From positions 91,818,819-91,882,818 of the forward strand of contig JAVGWX010000011.1 in NCBI GenBank assembly GCA_036924085.1: a stretch of DNA of 64,000 nt, written 5' to 3'. This stretch comes from Ariolimax columbianus. Its lineage: Eukaryota > Mollusca > Gastropoda > Stylommatophora > Arionidae. Positions within the stretch are counted from its first letter, which is position 1. Each line of letters starts with the position of its first letter. A program made the translations under genes and the position numbers. Of this stretch, positions 35,008-45,540 are shown one piece after another. The notes beneath the pieces are model-generated. The model saw only the letters and a program-made list of their open reading frames with translations, made no database searches and was not told the DNA's origin.

Positions 35008-35037
35008 GTGAGTTGTTCCTGTCGTGAGTCAGAGGGA

Positions 35038-35116
35038 CCTCAGCCTGTTGAACACCACGGGCTACCTGTCCCTGCAGGTGAGTCAGACGGGTTACCTGTC
35101 CCTGTCGGTGAGTTGT
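35038..35116 (+). repeat. Duplicate of the exon 4 end with 5' splice site
   Basis: 35,038-35,080 repeats the last ~40 nt of exon 4, followed by its own donor (cag|gtgagt at 35,078). A shorter third copy (ttacctgtccctgtcggtgagttg) ends in a donor at 35,108. Similarity to the exon is almost complete, so the duplication is recent. Confidence 0.93.
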
Positions 35117-35282
35117 TCTTGTTGATGAGTTCTTAGTCCTACCTAGCCAGGTCAGGGAGGTTCGGATGACGTCTTTTCTGTCACTTAGATCAACGTGTGC
35201 GCCTTTACGTGTTTGTGGGGGTGTCTGGGGGCCTTTGTGTGTGGATGTGTATGATCCAACTGACCGTAACCCCTCAACCACC

Positions 35283-36200
35283 CACTCTCCCATGTTGCTA
35301 TCTCCCACTCTCCCATGTTGCTATCTCCCACTCTCCCATGTTGCTATCTCCCACTCTCCCATGTTGCTATCTCCCACTCCTCCATGTTGCTATCTCCCAC
35401 TCTCCCATGTTGCTATCTCCCACTCTCCCATGTTGCTATCTCCCACTCTCCCATGTTGCTATCTCCCACTCTCCCATGTTGCTATCTCCCTCTCTCCCAT
35501 GTTGCTATCTCCCACTCTCCCATGTTGCTATCTACCACTCTCCCATGTTGCTATCTCCCACTCTCCCATGTTGCTATCTCCCACTCTCCCATGTTGCTAT
35601 CTCCCACTCCTCCACGTTGCTATCTCCCACTCTCCCATGTTGCTATCTCCCACTCTCCCATGTTGCTATCTCCCACTCTCCCATGTTGCTATCTCCCACT
35701 CCTCCACGTTGCTATCTCCCACTCTCCCATGTTGCTATCTCCCACTTCTCCACGTTGCTATCTCCCACTCTCCCATGTTGCTATATCCCACTCCTCCACG
35801 TTGCTATCTCCCACTCTCCCATGTTGCTATCTCCCACTCCTCCACGTTGCTATCTCCCACTCTCCCATGTTGCTATCTCCCACTCTCCCATGTTGCTATC
35901 TCCCACTCTCCCATGTTGCTATCTCCCACTCCTCCACGTTGCTATCTCCCACTCTCCCATGTTGCTATCTCCCACTCTCCCATGTTGCTATCTCCCACTC
36001 CTCCACGTTGCTATCTCCCACTCTCCCATGTTGCTATCTCCCACTCCTCCACGTTGCTATCTCCCACTCTCCCATGTTGCTATCTCCCACTCTCCCATGT
36101 TGCTATCTCCCACTCTCCCATGTTGCTATCTCCCACTCTCCCATGTTGCTATCTCCCACTCCTCCACGTTGCTATCTCCCACTCTCCCATGTTGTTATCT
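35283..36200. repeat. 23-bp minisatellite, ~40 copies
   Basis: Units ctcccactctcccatgttgc plus tat, with a ctcctccacg variant in about a quarter of units. The three long open frames over it are repeat-derived. Confidence 0.96.
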
Positions 36201-36478
36201 CCGGCAGCCCATCTCTGTACCGATGGTGTGTGCGTGCTTGAGTGCGGACCTATTGTTGATATCTTTCACTCTAGCTTGAGTCCTTGACCCTGCTTACTTC
36301 TATTTAAAATTTGGATGTCAAATCAAGATTTTTTGGCGCCCGATAAATGTAAATTGTGATGGTAATGTGAAATGTCCAAGCTATTCCTGGCTTAATGTTG
36401 TAATAAAACTGGCATTAACTGGCAATCCCATCCCTCCCCCCCCCCCCTCCTAACCCCCTCCCCTTTGCTTCCTCCCAG

Positions 36479-36631
36479 CACGAGGTGGCGCTGATGTACG
36501 ACTCAGTCTACTTGTTAGCTCACGCGCTGGAACGCTTCGACAAGTCGGCAATCCTGCGCACTGCCAATGTCAGCTGTGACAGCCCTTCGTCCTGGTCATC
36601 TGGACCAAGTCTATACTCATTCTTGAACCAG
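36479..36631 (+). CDS. GRIK-like: Glutamate receptor exon 5 of window (end of amino-terminal domain)
   Basis: The acceptor is tgcttcctcccag after a C-rich tract and the donor is gtcagt; 153 nt, phase 0. It opens HEVALMYDSVYLLAHALERF, the conserved ALMYDAV helix of kainate and AMPA receptors. The Cys in NVSCDSPSSW occupies the position of the second Cys of the amino-terminal-domain disulfide, pairing in the family with the one near the start of exon 1. NVS is a potential glycosylation site. The end, SLYSFLNQ, matches the family's helix before the next exon. Confidence 0.93.
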
Positions 36632-36690
36632 GTCAGTACATACTCAGACGATGCTAGGATTTCATTAATACATTCAATTAACCACAATCA

Positions 36691-36765
36691 TATCAAGTAA
36701 CAACAATCATATCAAGTAACAACAATCATATCAAGTAACAACAATCATATCAAGTAACCACAATC
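36691..36765. repeat. 19-bp tandem repeat, ~5 copies
   Basis: Units caacaatcatatcaagtaa shortly after the exon 5 donor. Confidence 0.92.
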
Positions 36766-36769
36766 ATAT

Positions 36770-37486
36770 TGGGTTGGCAGGTACATTGCTACAAGAGATA
36801 CACACACACACTTACATCTTGGTAGCAATACCTACAAGGTAAGAGATACACACACACTTATCAAAATAATAATACAGAAGTAGAAAGAAGCTTCCATTGG
36901 GGAATTGACGGAAATGAACTGAAATTAAGTACAACATAATACAAATCTTCAACTCTTAAAATGTCAAATCCGTTTTTTATGTTTATGAAACGTGGAGTGC
37001 GTCATACAACAAGGCAGCAAAAGGTGTACAGGATGGAAAGATTGAAATGGTATGATAGAACCACTGATGTGGAACTATTGGACAGAACCAGACAGAACCA
37101 GACAAAACCTGACAGAACAGGACAGAACCAGACAAAACCAGACAGATATCAGTGGCACATGACGACAGGTGAATGCTCAGACGTTGAGAAGGACACACGT
37201 TAAAGAAGCCAGCTGACAGCAATACATGACAGGCTCTGTTCAAGAACCTCCAAAACAAGAGAAGCAGTCGCTGGCTAAAACACGGAAAAGCGAGTACCTT
37301 TTAGTCTTTGTTTAAGGAATTTGAGAAGGCAATAAGCTTACATATGTGTACACATCCATACATACATATTCATTCTCACACACACATACATATTCACATA
37401 CACACACATACGTATTCATTGATACCCACGCATACATGTTCATTTATATACACGCATAAAAAACGGCAAATACATGTACATATATA
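36770..37486. other. Mixed intron sequence, no gene recognised
   Basis: Unique sequence with small CACA tracts (36,800-36,860; 37,370-37,430) and a short CAGACAGAAC repeat at 37,078-37,145. No exon seen. Confidence 0.5.
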
Positions 37487-37699
37487 TGTGGCAGAGTCTA
37501 AGTTTAGCTGAGTGTAGTTTACTTATCTAAAGAGTTACAACATACATCTACACAAGACAAGAATTCAAACACAGAAAAAAACACAGGAAACACTATCCTG
37601 ACAATAAAACAAAACATTATAATTTATTACAAGAATAATCGTTGCACAATATCAACAAAAAGCAAAGAACATGTAAACTAAATCATAATAACATTTATA

Positions 37700-38150
37700 T
37701 TTAACAATACAATATCATTGACAGGTGTGCCGTATGTGATGTAGCCAACAATGTCCTGTATGCAGTCCGATCTTTCGCCGTGTCGTACCATTTCGGACCC
37801 AGGTCTCTCAGCAGACCATCTCGCCATCGTATGGGTGGGCGGCCGCGTGATCATGTATAGTTATATGGCCACCAGAACATCGTTCTGAGTGTCCATCTGT
37901 TATCTGGCATGCGCACCACGTATCCAGCCCAGTGATATTTGCGAGACACCTCAGCCTCCACGACGTCTCAGTTAGAGTGCGTTCTCTTATTTCTGTATTG
38001 TGAATTCGATTCCAAGAGACGCGTCTTTCCTTCACTCGCTGGGTAACTTGTAGTTTCTCTACATCCGCGTTACGTAGATTCCATACTTCACATCAGTAGG
38101 TCATGGCTGAAATGACCACAGAATTGACCACCAAAAGATGAGCCATTGCA
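37700..38150 (-). mobile_element. RTE-like LINE 3' fragment
   Basis: The minus strand encodes NADVEKLQVTQRVKERRVSW and, in another frame, RGRPPIRWRDGLLRDLGPKW followed by DRTAYRTLLATSHTAHLS. The GRPP.RW.D...W....DR..WR pattern is typical of the C-terminus of RTE-type endonuclease/reverse transcriptase elements. It is frameshifted and has a stop before the GRPP motif. It sits inside the family B copy. Confidence 0.7.
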
Positions 38151-39159
38151 AGGGGGTCTTCCAGCTACAGGAGTTAAGACTTGATGGTATTTAATTGCCA
38201 CAGAAGATACAAGCAAATGGTGTTGATGTTATTTCTGTAACTACGTGTCAACCAATGTTCTACATCTATATCTCCAACAACAAAACTTGACAACCTCAAG
38301 AAATATTCTAGCCACAACTGAATGGCTCCAGTTAGCTCGCCCTCTTTCTTTTGCACCCTCAACACACAATCACAAACTCGTCCTCACGATCGGTTTACGT
38401 ACACAGTCGATCTGTATCGTATAATCACGTATAATAGGCGATATGTGCATTCACAAAAAATCAGATCACGGCACTTATAATCGGATCACGTACTCAATCG
38501 ATCTGTGCACTCACATATAATCAGAACACACATCGTTCACAGGGTGTCCTGCACATACAACACACATTCAGATCTCGTACTGTTCCCATGATGTCCGTCA
38601 TAAGCATCTATTGAGTGAGGTTGGCTAAACTCGAGGTGTGTGATGGAACAACCACCCTGCAAACTCTCTCACTTCCAGACTAACTCGCAATCTTCCTGCC
38701 AGTCTACCGAGTTTTTCTCTGCAATGTATTTTAGAGCCTCAAACAACATGGCTGCCAAATGTTCTTCTGTTGCTTGTCTGATTTAGCCAACACTCTAATT
38801 TGAAACTACCCCATCTAAAATGTTATTGGTTGTCTATCCACGAGTCACTGTTATTCTAATTGTGGTAACCTGTCGTGACAGTATCAGATTGTCACCAACC
38901 CCCCACCCTTGTCAAGTCTGACGCCAGAGTGGTCAGCTCCAACACCCACCCCTGTACCAGACAAAGTATTCCACCTAACCTGTTCCTAGCCCCTCGTTTC
39001 CTTGCTGACCGAGTGTCAAAACGGTGATTTACCCTGGTGTGACCTGCGTTCGTCCAACGCATTCAGGCAACCTTTGTTTCTTAGAGTCGCCAGCCCAACC
39101 TCCCCTGCTCTAAACGCCCATGCTTCAGCTGGAACTGTCACACTACTGTCTTCTATCTC

Positions 39160-39420
39160 CCTACTTTATCGTCCTGCTGTATCTTCCTATTCTATCTCTG
39201 CTCTATCTCTCTACTCTATCTCCGTTCTCTATCTCCATGTTGCATCTTCTTACTCTATCTCCCTGCTATATTTCTATACAGTATCTCCCTGCTCTATCTC
39301 CCTCCTATATCCCCCTGCTCTATCGTCCTACTATATCTCCCTATAGTATCTCCCTGCTCTATCTCCGTAGTCAATCCCCCTACTATGTTTCTGTGCTCTA
39401 TTTCCTGACTAACTCCCTAC
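39160..39420. repeat. CTATCTCCCTGCT degenerate tract
   Basis: Imperfect 12-20-bp units of ctatctccctgctctatctc form within the minus family B copy. Confidence 0.85.
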
Positions 39421-39564
39421 CATATCTTTCTGCTGTTGGGTGTACGATATGCAGTTTGACACGGTGGTCTCTGAACGTATCAAGATAACGCTATTCTGCA
39501 CGAGGCATGTCATGACGTCATCTTACTGAGTATGTCAACAACCTGTTATGTGTCTTCGTGGTGC

Positions 39565-39835
39565 ATCACACGAACATCGGTTTGTAGGTCAACACACAAA
39601 CATCGGTTTGTAGGTCAACACACAAACATCGGTTTGTAGGTCAACACACAAACATCGATTTGTAGGTCAACACACAAACATCGATTTGTAGGTCAACACA
39701 CAAACATCGGTTTGTAGGTCAACACACAAACATCGATTTGTAGGTCAACATACAAACATTGGTGTGTAGGTCAAAACACGAACATTCGTTTGTAGGTCAA
39801 CACACAAACATTGGTTTGTAGGTCAACACATTCAC
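39565..39835. repeat. 26-bp minisatellite, ~10 copies
   Basis: Units acacaaacatcggtttgtag plus gtcaac. Confidence 0.95.
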
Positions 39836-39844
39836 AACGACTCA

Positions 39845-40150
39845 ACTCAAACGTGTCTTGTCAGTGAGTGAACCAGTTTAGTTGGTGTGTCGGCTAACTC
39901 AAACGTGTCTTGTCTGTGAGTGAACCAGTTTAGTTGGTGTTTCGGCTAACTCAAACGTGTCTTGTCTGTGAGTGAACCAGTTTAGTTGGTGTGTCGGCTA
40001 ACTCAAACGTGTCTTGTCTGTGAGTGAACCAGTTTAGTTGGTGTGTCGGCTAACTCAAACGTGTCTTGTCTGTGAGTGAACCAGTTTAGTTGGTGTGTCG
40101 GTTAACTCAAACGTGTCTTGTCTTGTCTGTGAGTGAATCAGTTTAGTTGG
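39845..40150. repeat. 52-bp minisatellite, ~6 copies
   Basis: Units tgtcttgtctgtgagtgaac followed by a segment ending ggctaactcaaacg. Confidence 0.95.
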
Positions 40151-40589
40151 TGTAGAATACATAGATCGGAAGTTTATAAACTTTTAGCGATAACAGACAT
40201 CAATGTTATAGTTAGCGTGTTCCCATACCTTGTCGACAGAATGTTCCAATCCTCCCCTATAGGACTTTCTATCTATCTTCAGTCCACTTGTGTCGTTATA
40301 CGGCCTGGCGAGGTGTGACCTCATTTGTTTCGTATCTTTTGGCAGGCGTAAATCAGCTGGTGCCTTACCAGGTCAATTCTAGCATCTGTTACCATATGTT
40401 AGGTTGTTAGCCCCTGGAATATACGATGTCCTAGTTTTGAGGACTGGTGGGGGTGGAAACGTGAATTAGAGTAAGGTAGATCCGCAGTCTGTCAGGCGCC
40501 CTCTATGCCACTCTGTTAACCACATAAACAAGACCTGATGTTGTAGCCACACAATCCCCTTTTTGCGACATATTCTTTGTGGATCTAGA
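40151..40589. other. Non-repetitive intron sequence
   Basis: Unique sequence; no exon or element recognised. Confidence 0.45.
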
Positions 40590-40812
40590 ATCCCTAGAAT
40601 AATTGCAGTAGATTTTTAACCTGAATTCGATTTCCAATTGCCAAGGGATTTTTAACGTGCGCGCCACTGCAGACGGGTTTCTGATTCAGAGACCAATGGT
40701 ACATATTTACCGGATGATCCACGTGAAAAACTTCCGGTCTCCATCGTGATCTGAGAACACGATCTCCAGCACACGAGGCGGACACTTACGTCGATACCAC
40801 TGGGTCATTCCA
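40590..40812 (-). mobile_element. SINE-like element, minus strand
   Basis: On the minus strand it starts near gacccagtggtatcgacgta, a box A-like tRNA pattern. The central part contains gcgcacgttaaaaatccctt, resembling the CACGTTAAAGATCCC-type motif common in molluscan SINEs. Box B is not convincing. Boundaries are approximate and no target duplication was identified. Confidence 0.5.
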
Positions 40813-40819
40813 GGATGAC

Positions 40820-41440
40820 ACCAAACATCATCATGAGCCTGGAGTGACTAAACCAAACAATATCATGAGCCTGGAGTGACTTAACCAAACAATATCATGA
40901 GCCTGGAGTGACCCAACCAAACAATATCATGAGCCTGGAGTGACCCAACCAAACAATATCATGAGCCTGGAGTGACCCAACCAAACAATATCATGAGCCT
41001 GGAGTGACCCAACTAAACATCATCATGAGCCTGGAGTGACCCAACCAAACAATATCATTAGCCTGGAGTGACCCAACCAAACATCATCATGAGCCTGGAG
41101 TGACCCAACCAAACAATGTCATGAGCCTGGAGTGACCCAACCAAACAATATCATGAGCCTGGAGTGACCCAACCAAACAATGTCATGAGCCTGGAGTGAC
41201 ACAACCAAACAATATCATGAGCCTGGAGTGACCCAACCAAACAATATCATGAGCCTGGAGTGACCCACCAAACAATATCATGAGCCTGGAGTGATCCAAC
41301 CAAACAATATCATGAGCCTGGAGTGACCGACTTAACAATATCATGAGCCTGGAGTGACCCAACCAAACAATATCATGAGCCTGGAGTGACCCACCAAACA
41401 ATATCATGAGCCTGGAGTGACCCACCCAACAATATCGTGA
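40820..41440. repeat. 32-bp minisatellite, ~19 copies
   Basis: Units aaacaatatcatgagcctgg plus agtgacccaacc. Confidence 0.96.
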
Positions 41441-41566
41441 GTCTAGTGCTGCTACATAAGGAAGCTATTTAGAAACATGAACTCTCCAAACCAATGGCCG
41501 TGCATTGGCCAGATATTTCAATAGATGGTAATTCCCAGACAAAGATGACTAATGGTTGAGTACTGT

Positions 41567-41735
41567 TCCCTTACCCTCAAGTGCCCGCTGTTAGCTGGGC
41601 AGTACCTCCACTCTCTGGTCCCCTTACTCTCAAGGACCCGTCGTTAGCTGGGTAGTACCTCCACTCTCTGGTCCCCTTACCCTCAAGTGCCCACTGTTAG
41701 CTGGGCAGTACCTCCATTCTCTGGTCCTAACATTG
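41567..41735. repeat. ~53-bp tandem repeat, 3 copies
   Basis: Units ccttaccctcaagtgcccgc followed by a segment with ctgggcagtacctcca. Confidence 0.93.
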
Positions 41736-41889
41736 TCAAGTGCACGATAGTGGTACCCGAGTTGAAAAGAACCACTGTCACCTTCCAAGCACGTCGTGAA
41801 ATACGCATACACAGACTTCTGCTAGCAACCTCATCATCTAAAATCACTGCTTACAAAAACCACCGTCATTAGTGCTGGCTGCAGGCTGT

Positions 41890-41985
41890 TTCTCAAGGGG
41901 CCAGTCCTAGATAGGACCTAGTCTCAAGGGGCCAGTCCTAGATAGGACCTATTCTCCAGGAGCCAGTCCTAGATATGACCTATTG
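41890..41985. repeat. ~33-bp tandem repeat, 3 copies
   Basis: Units ggggccagtcctagatagga followed by cctagtctcaa. Confidence 0.93.
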
Positions 41986-42039
41986 TCAACCTGGTCAGTG
42001 AAGTAGATCAAGATCATCAAACTTCCAAGAGGAATGTAT

Positions 42040-42380
42040 TCCCTCACACTGCCTTCCTCCCATCCCCCTCACACTGCCTTCCTCCCCCTCACCCTGCCTT
42101 CCTCCCTCCCCTCATCCTGCCTTCCTCCCCTCTCCTCCCCCTCACCCAGCCTTCCTTCCCTCCCCTCCCCCTCACCCTGCCTTTCTCCCCTACACTCATC
42201 CTGCCTTCCTCCCCTCCCCTCCCACTCACCCAGCCTTCCTCCCTCCCCTCACCCTGCCTTCCTCCCCTCTCCATCACCCTGCCTTCCTCACATCCCCTCC
42301 CTATCACCCTGCCTTCCTCCCCTCCCCATCACGCTGCTTTCCTCACCTCCCCCTCACCCTGCCTTCCTCCCCTCCCCCAG
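42040..42380. repeat. Pyrimidine-rich CCTGCCTTCCTCCCCTC repeat
   Basis: Degenerate units ctcaccctgccttcctcccc with variable spacers. Confidence 0.92.
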
Positions 42381-42434
42381 AGTTAATATTTCTTGGTATT
42401 TAGTGTTTGTTGTGTATTTACATACCCCCACAAG

Positions 42435-42735
42435 ATACCAACATATAGACCTACACAGACACCCATTCAGACACCCACACAGACACCCACACAGACACCC
42501 ACACAGACACCCACACATACTCCTACACATAGACCTACACAGACACCCACACAGACACCCACACAGACACCCACACAGACACTCACACACACATATAACC
42601 ACCCCTGCCACTTGCCATCCACACAGACACCCACACAAACACCCACACAGACACATACACAGACACCCACACAGACACCCACACAGACACCTACACAGAC
42701 ACCCACACAGACACCCACACACACATATAACCATC
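42435..42735. repeat. 12-bp ACACAGACACCC repeat, abutting exon 6
   Basis: About 25 imperfect units of cacccacacagacacc form, with acacatataacca spacers, ending about 20 bp before the exon 6 acceptor. Confidence 0.94.
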
Positions 42736-42751
42736 CCTCCCACATCCACAG

Positions 42752-42853
42752 GTCCCAATGAAAGGACTGACCGGGGACATCGTGCTGAAAGGCGGCCGAC
42801 GTCTGGAGTTCAAGCTGGACATCCTCCAACTGACGACACGCGGGCTGGTCAAG
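42752..42853 (+). CDS. GRIK-like: Glutamate receptor exon 6 of window (GLTG segment)
   Basis: The exon is 102 nt, phase 0 at both ends, acceptor cacatccacag, donor gtcagt. It encodes VPMKGLTGDIVLKGGRRLEF and then KLDILQLTTRGLVK, the GLTG.I.F strand-turn and the D.L.L strand that close the amino-terminal domain in kainate receptors. The acceptor lies at the edge of an ACACAGACACCC-type array, and the donor is followed by about 140 bp of unique sequence and then by the inverted family A element. Confidence 0.93.
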
Positions 42854-43216
42854 GTCAGTCTCTGGTCTAGACAATAGTTCCAGTCGTTGTGCATGTCTGT
42901 TTGCTGAGTCTGTCTGTCTCCAATCTTGAGAATATTTCCAGTCTGTCTGAGTCTGTCTGTCTCTAATCGTGACAATAGTTCCAGTCTGTGTGCATGTAGC
43001 AGCTCTAAGCTGGCTGACCTACCGTAGCAGATGGTACAAGGTGTCTGCACTAACTATATTCTCACTTCCAACAAAATTAACTACGACACTAATTGGAAAT
43101 AAAACACAACAATGAAACTTTATTTCTACACGTTCACAACTGACTCCCCAATCTTCACTCAAAACAAAAACCTGTCTGGCTGTAAGAAATTATAAACTAA
43201 ACTAAAAGAAACTTGA

Positions 43217-43535
43217 ATACGAACTGATAGACGAACACTAACTTGATAGACGAACTGTAACTTGATAGACAAACTGTAACTTGATAGACAAACTGTAACT
43301 TGATAGACGAACTGTAACTTGATAGACGAACTGTAACTTGATAGATGAACTGTAACTTGATAGACGAACTGTAACTTGATAGACGAACTGTAACTTGATA
43401 GATGAACTGTTGATAGACGAACACTAACTTGATAGACGAACTGTAACTTGATAGACGAACTGTAACTTGATAGATGAACTGTAACTTGATAGACGAACTG
43501 TAACTTGATAGATGAACTGTAACTTGATAGATGAA
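43217..43535. repeat. 19-bp minisatellite, ~17 copies
   Basis: Units cttgatagacgaactgtaa. The equivalent site in family A copy 1 (about 19,690-19,720) is single-copy. Confidence 0.95.
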
Positions 43536-43805
43536 TCGTCATGTCATTACCACAGAAAAGATGATTCGTGTCTGTTCTACAACCCAGGTGATTCGTCCGT
43601 GGTCCTGTTCTCCTCGTCAACAGTGACTTGAAGTGATCGCTGACGAGCTGGATCGCTGTGTCAAAATATCTCTCTAGTTAGACGCTGAATTCTGGAGATG
43701 ATTGCTGCTAAGACGCTGATCATTGAATTACTTCTGTTAGACGCTGGATTCTCAGCTGTGATGCGAATAATATTATCTAAGATGCTTGTTTCTAAGATCT
43801 AAGTC

Positions 43806-44200
43806 TCCAACCCTTTCTATGTCTGTCTAACACTTTCTATGTCTGTCCAACACTTTCTATGTCTGTCCAACACTTTCTATGTCTGTCTAACACTTTCTTT
43901 ATCTGTCTCTAACACTTTCTATGTCTGTCTAACACTTTCTATGTCTGTCCAACACTTTCTATGTCTGTCTAACACTTTCTCTGTCTGTTTAACACTTTCT
44001 CTGTCTAACACTTTCTCTGTCTGTCTCTAACACTTTCTATGTCTGTCTAACACTTTATATGTCTGTCCAACCCTTTCTATGTCTGTCTAACACTTTCTCT
44101 GTCTGTCTCTAACACTTTCTCTGTCTGTCTAACATTTTCTCTGTCTGTCTCTAACACTTTCTCTGTCTGTCTAACACTTTCTCTGTCTGTCTAACACGTG
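43806..44200. repeat. 20-bp minisatellite, ~19 copies
   Basis: Units tctaacactttctatgtctg. Copy 1 has four diverged units at the equivalent place (19,278-19,350). Confidence 0.94.
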
Positions 44201-44289
44201 CTATACGAAAATCCATTTCATTACTTGTTACCTCTCCTTGATATACGGCTGAACATCTGGACTCTCACGGTAAAATATTGTCTGTGAAA

Positions 44290-44752
44290 ATCTCTCTCTC
44301 TCTTTCTCGCTCTCTCTCTGGCTCTCTCTCTCTTTCACTCACTCTCTCTCTCTCTCACTCTCTCTCTCTCACTCACTCTCTATCTCTCTCACTCACTCTC
44401 TCTCTCACTCTCTCTCTCTCGCTCTCTCTCTATCTCACTCTCTCTCGTTCTCTCTCACTCACTCTCTCTCTCGTTCTCTATCTTTTTCTCTCTCTCTCTC
44501 GCTCTCTCTCTCTCTATCACTCACTCTCTCTCTTTCTCTTTCTCGCACTCGCTCTCTCTCTGTCTCGCCCTCTCTCTTTCTCTCTCTCTCACTCTCTCTC
44601 GTTCTCTCTCTCACTCTCTCTCTCTCTTTCTCTCTCTCTCGCTCTCTCTCTCTCTCACTCACTCTCTCTCGTTCTTTCTCTCGCTCTCTCTCTATCTCTC
44701 TCTCACTCACTCTTTCTCTCGTTCTCTCTCTCACTCACTCTTTCTCTCTCGT

Positions 44753-44822
<70 letters not shown>

Positions 44823-45060
44823 ACTCACTCTCTCTCTCTTTCTCTTTCTCGCACTCGCTCTCTCTCTGTCTCGCTCTCTCTCTTTCTCTCTCTCTCACTC
44901 TCTCTCGTTCTCTCTCTCACTCTCTCTCTCTCTTTCTCTCTCTCTCGCTCTCTCTCTCTCTCACTCACTCTCTCTCGTTCTTTCTCTCGCTCTCTCTCTC
45001 TATCTCTCTCTCACTCACTCTTTCTCTCGTTCTCTCTCTCACTCACTCTTTCTCTCTCGT

Positions 45061-45100
<40 letters not shown>

Positions 45101-45125
45101 ACTCACTCTCTCACTCACTCTCTCA
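44290..45125. repeat. CTCTCTTTCTCTCGC polypyrimidine tract
   Basis: Over 800 nt of nearly pure pyrimidine, the inverted counterpart of 18,675-19,190. A ~310-bp internal block is duplicated (near 44,520 and 44,820 onwards). Confidence 0.95.
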
Positions 45126-45204
45126 GTTCTAAATTCGACCTGCTCCCTCTAGACTGACGTGATGGTTTTGGATCTTCTTTCCTGTCCTTCCGTTATCAAC
45201 AGGT

Positions 45205-45520
45205 GGTCCTCTTCACTCCGCTATCTCGCACCCGAATGATTCTCTCTTCTTGTCTCTCCGATATGTCGCACCCGAATGATTCTCTCTTCTTGTCTCTCCG
45301 CTATCTCGCACCCGAATGATTCTCTCTTCTTGTCTCTCCGCTATCTCGCACCCGAATGATTCTCTCTTCTTGTCTCTCCGCTATCTCGCACCCGAATGAT
45401 TCTCTCTTCTTGTCTCTCCGTTATCTCGCACCCGAATGATTCTCTCTTCTTGTCTCTCCGTTATCTCGCACCCGAATGATTCTCTCTTCTTGTCTCTCCG
45501 TTATCTCGCACCCGAATGAA
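45205..45520. repeat. 40-bp minisatellite, ~8 copies
   Basis: Very homogeneous units ctatctcgcacccgaatgat plus tctctcttcttgtctctccg. Confidence 0.97.
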
Positions 45521-45540
45521 TCTTTCCTAATCTTGCTGGT

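Larger units (their letters stand above)
37487..39490 (-). mobile_element. Dispersed family B element, minus-strand copy with nested LINE
   Basis: Segments of 38,160-39,130 match, inverted, parts of 60,780-61,680. Shared strings include cgatcgtgaggacgagtt, gtgtgttgagggtgca, atgggcgtt and tttgtctggtacagg. The left edge TGTGGCAGAGTCTA at 37,487 is the complement of the right edge of the + copy (61,937-61,950). An RTE-like LINE piece lies inside. No coding capacity of its own is seen. It may be a solo LTR. Confidence 0.55.
42995..45540 (-). mobile_element. Dispersed family A element, inverted copy
   Basis: The left end TGTAGCAGCTCTAAGCTG is the complement of the 3' end of copy 1. From there the sequence follows the complement of copy 1: gtgtctgcactaactatatt, the AATAAA region, gtcagcgatcc, ccagcgtcta, the GA tract and the gttgataacgga region. 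Differences are mostly in tandem copy number: a 19-bp unit (43,217-43,535), a 20-bp unit (43,806-44,200) and a 40-bp unit (45,205-45,520) are expanded here, and each is single or few-copy in copy 1. The far end (TGTAAC side) was not found. Confidence 0.7.

Noticed and set aside
35166..36287. Three open frames of 308-373 codons
   Set aside because: 23-bp minisatellite in intron 4; no frame has non-repeat coding features.
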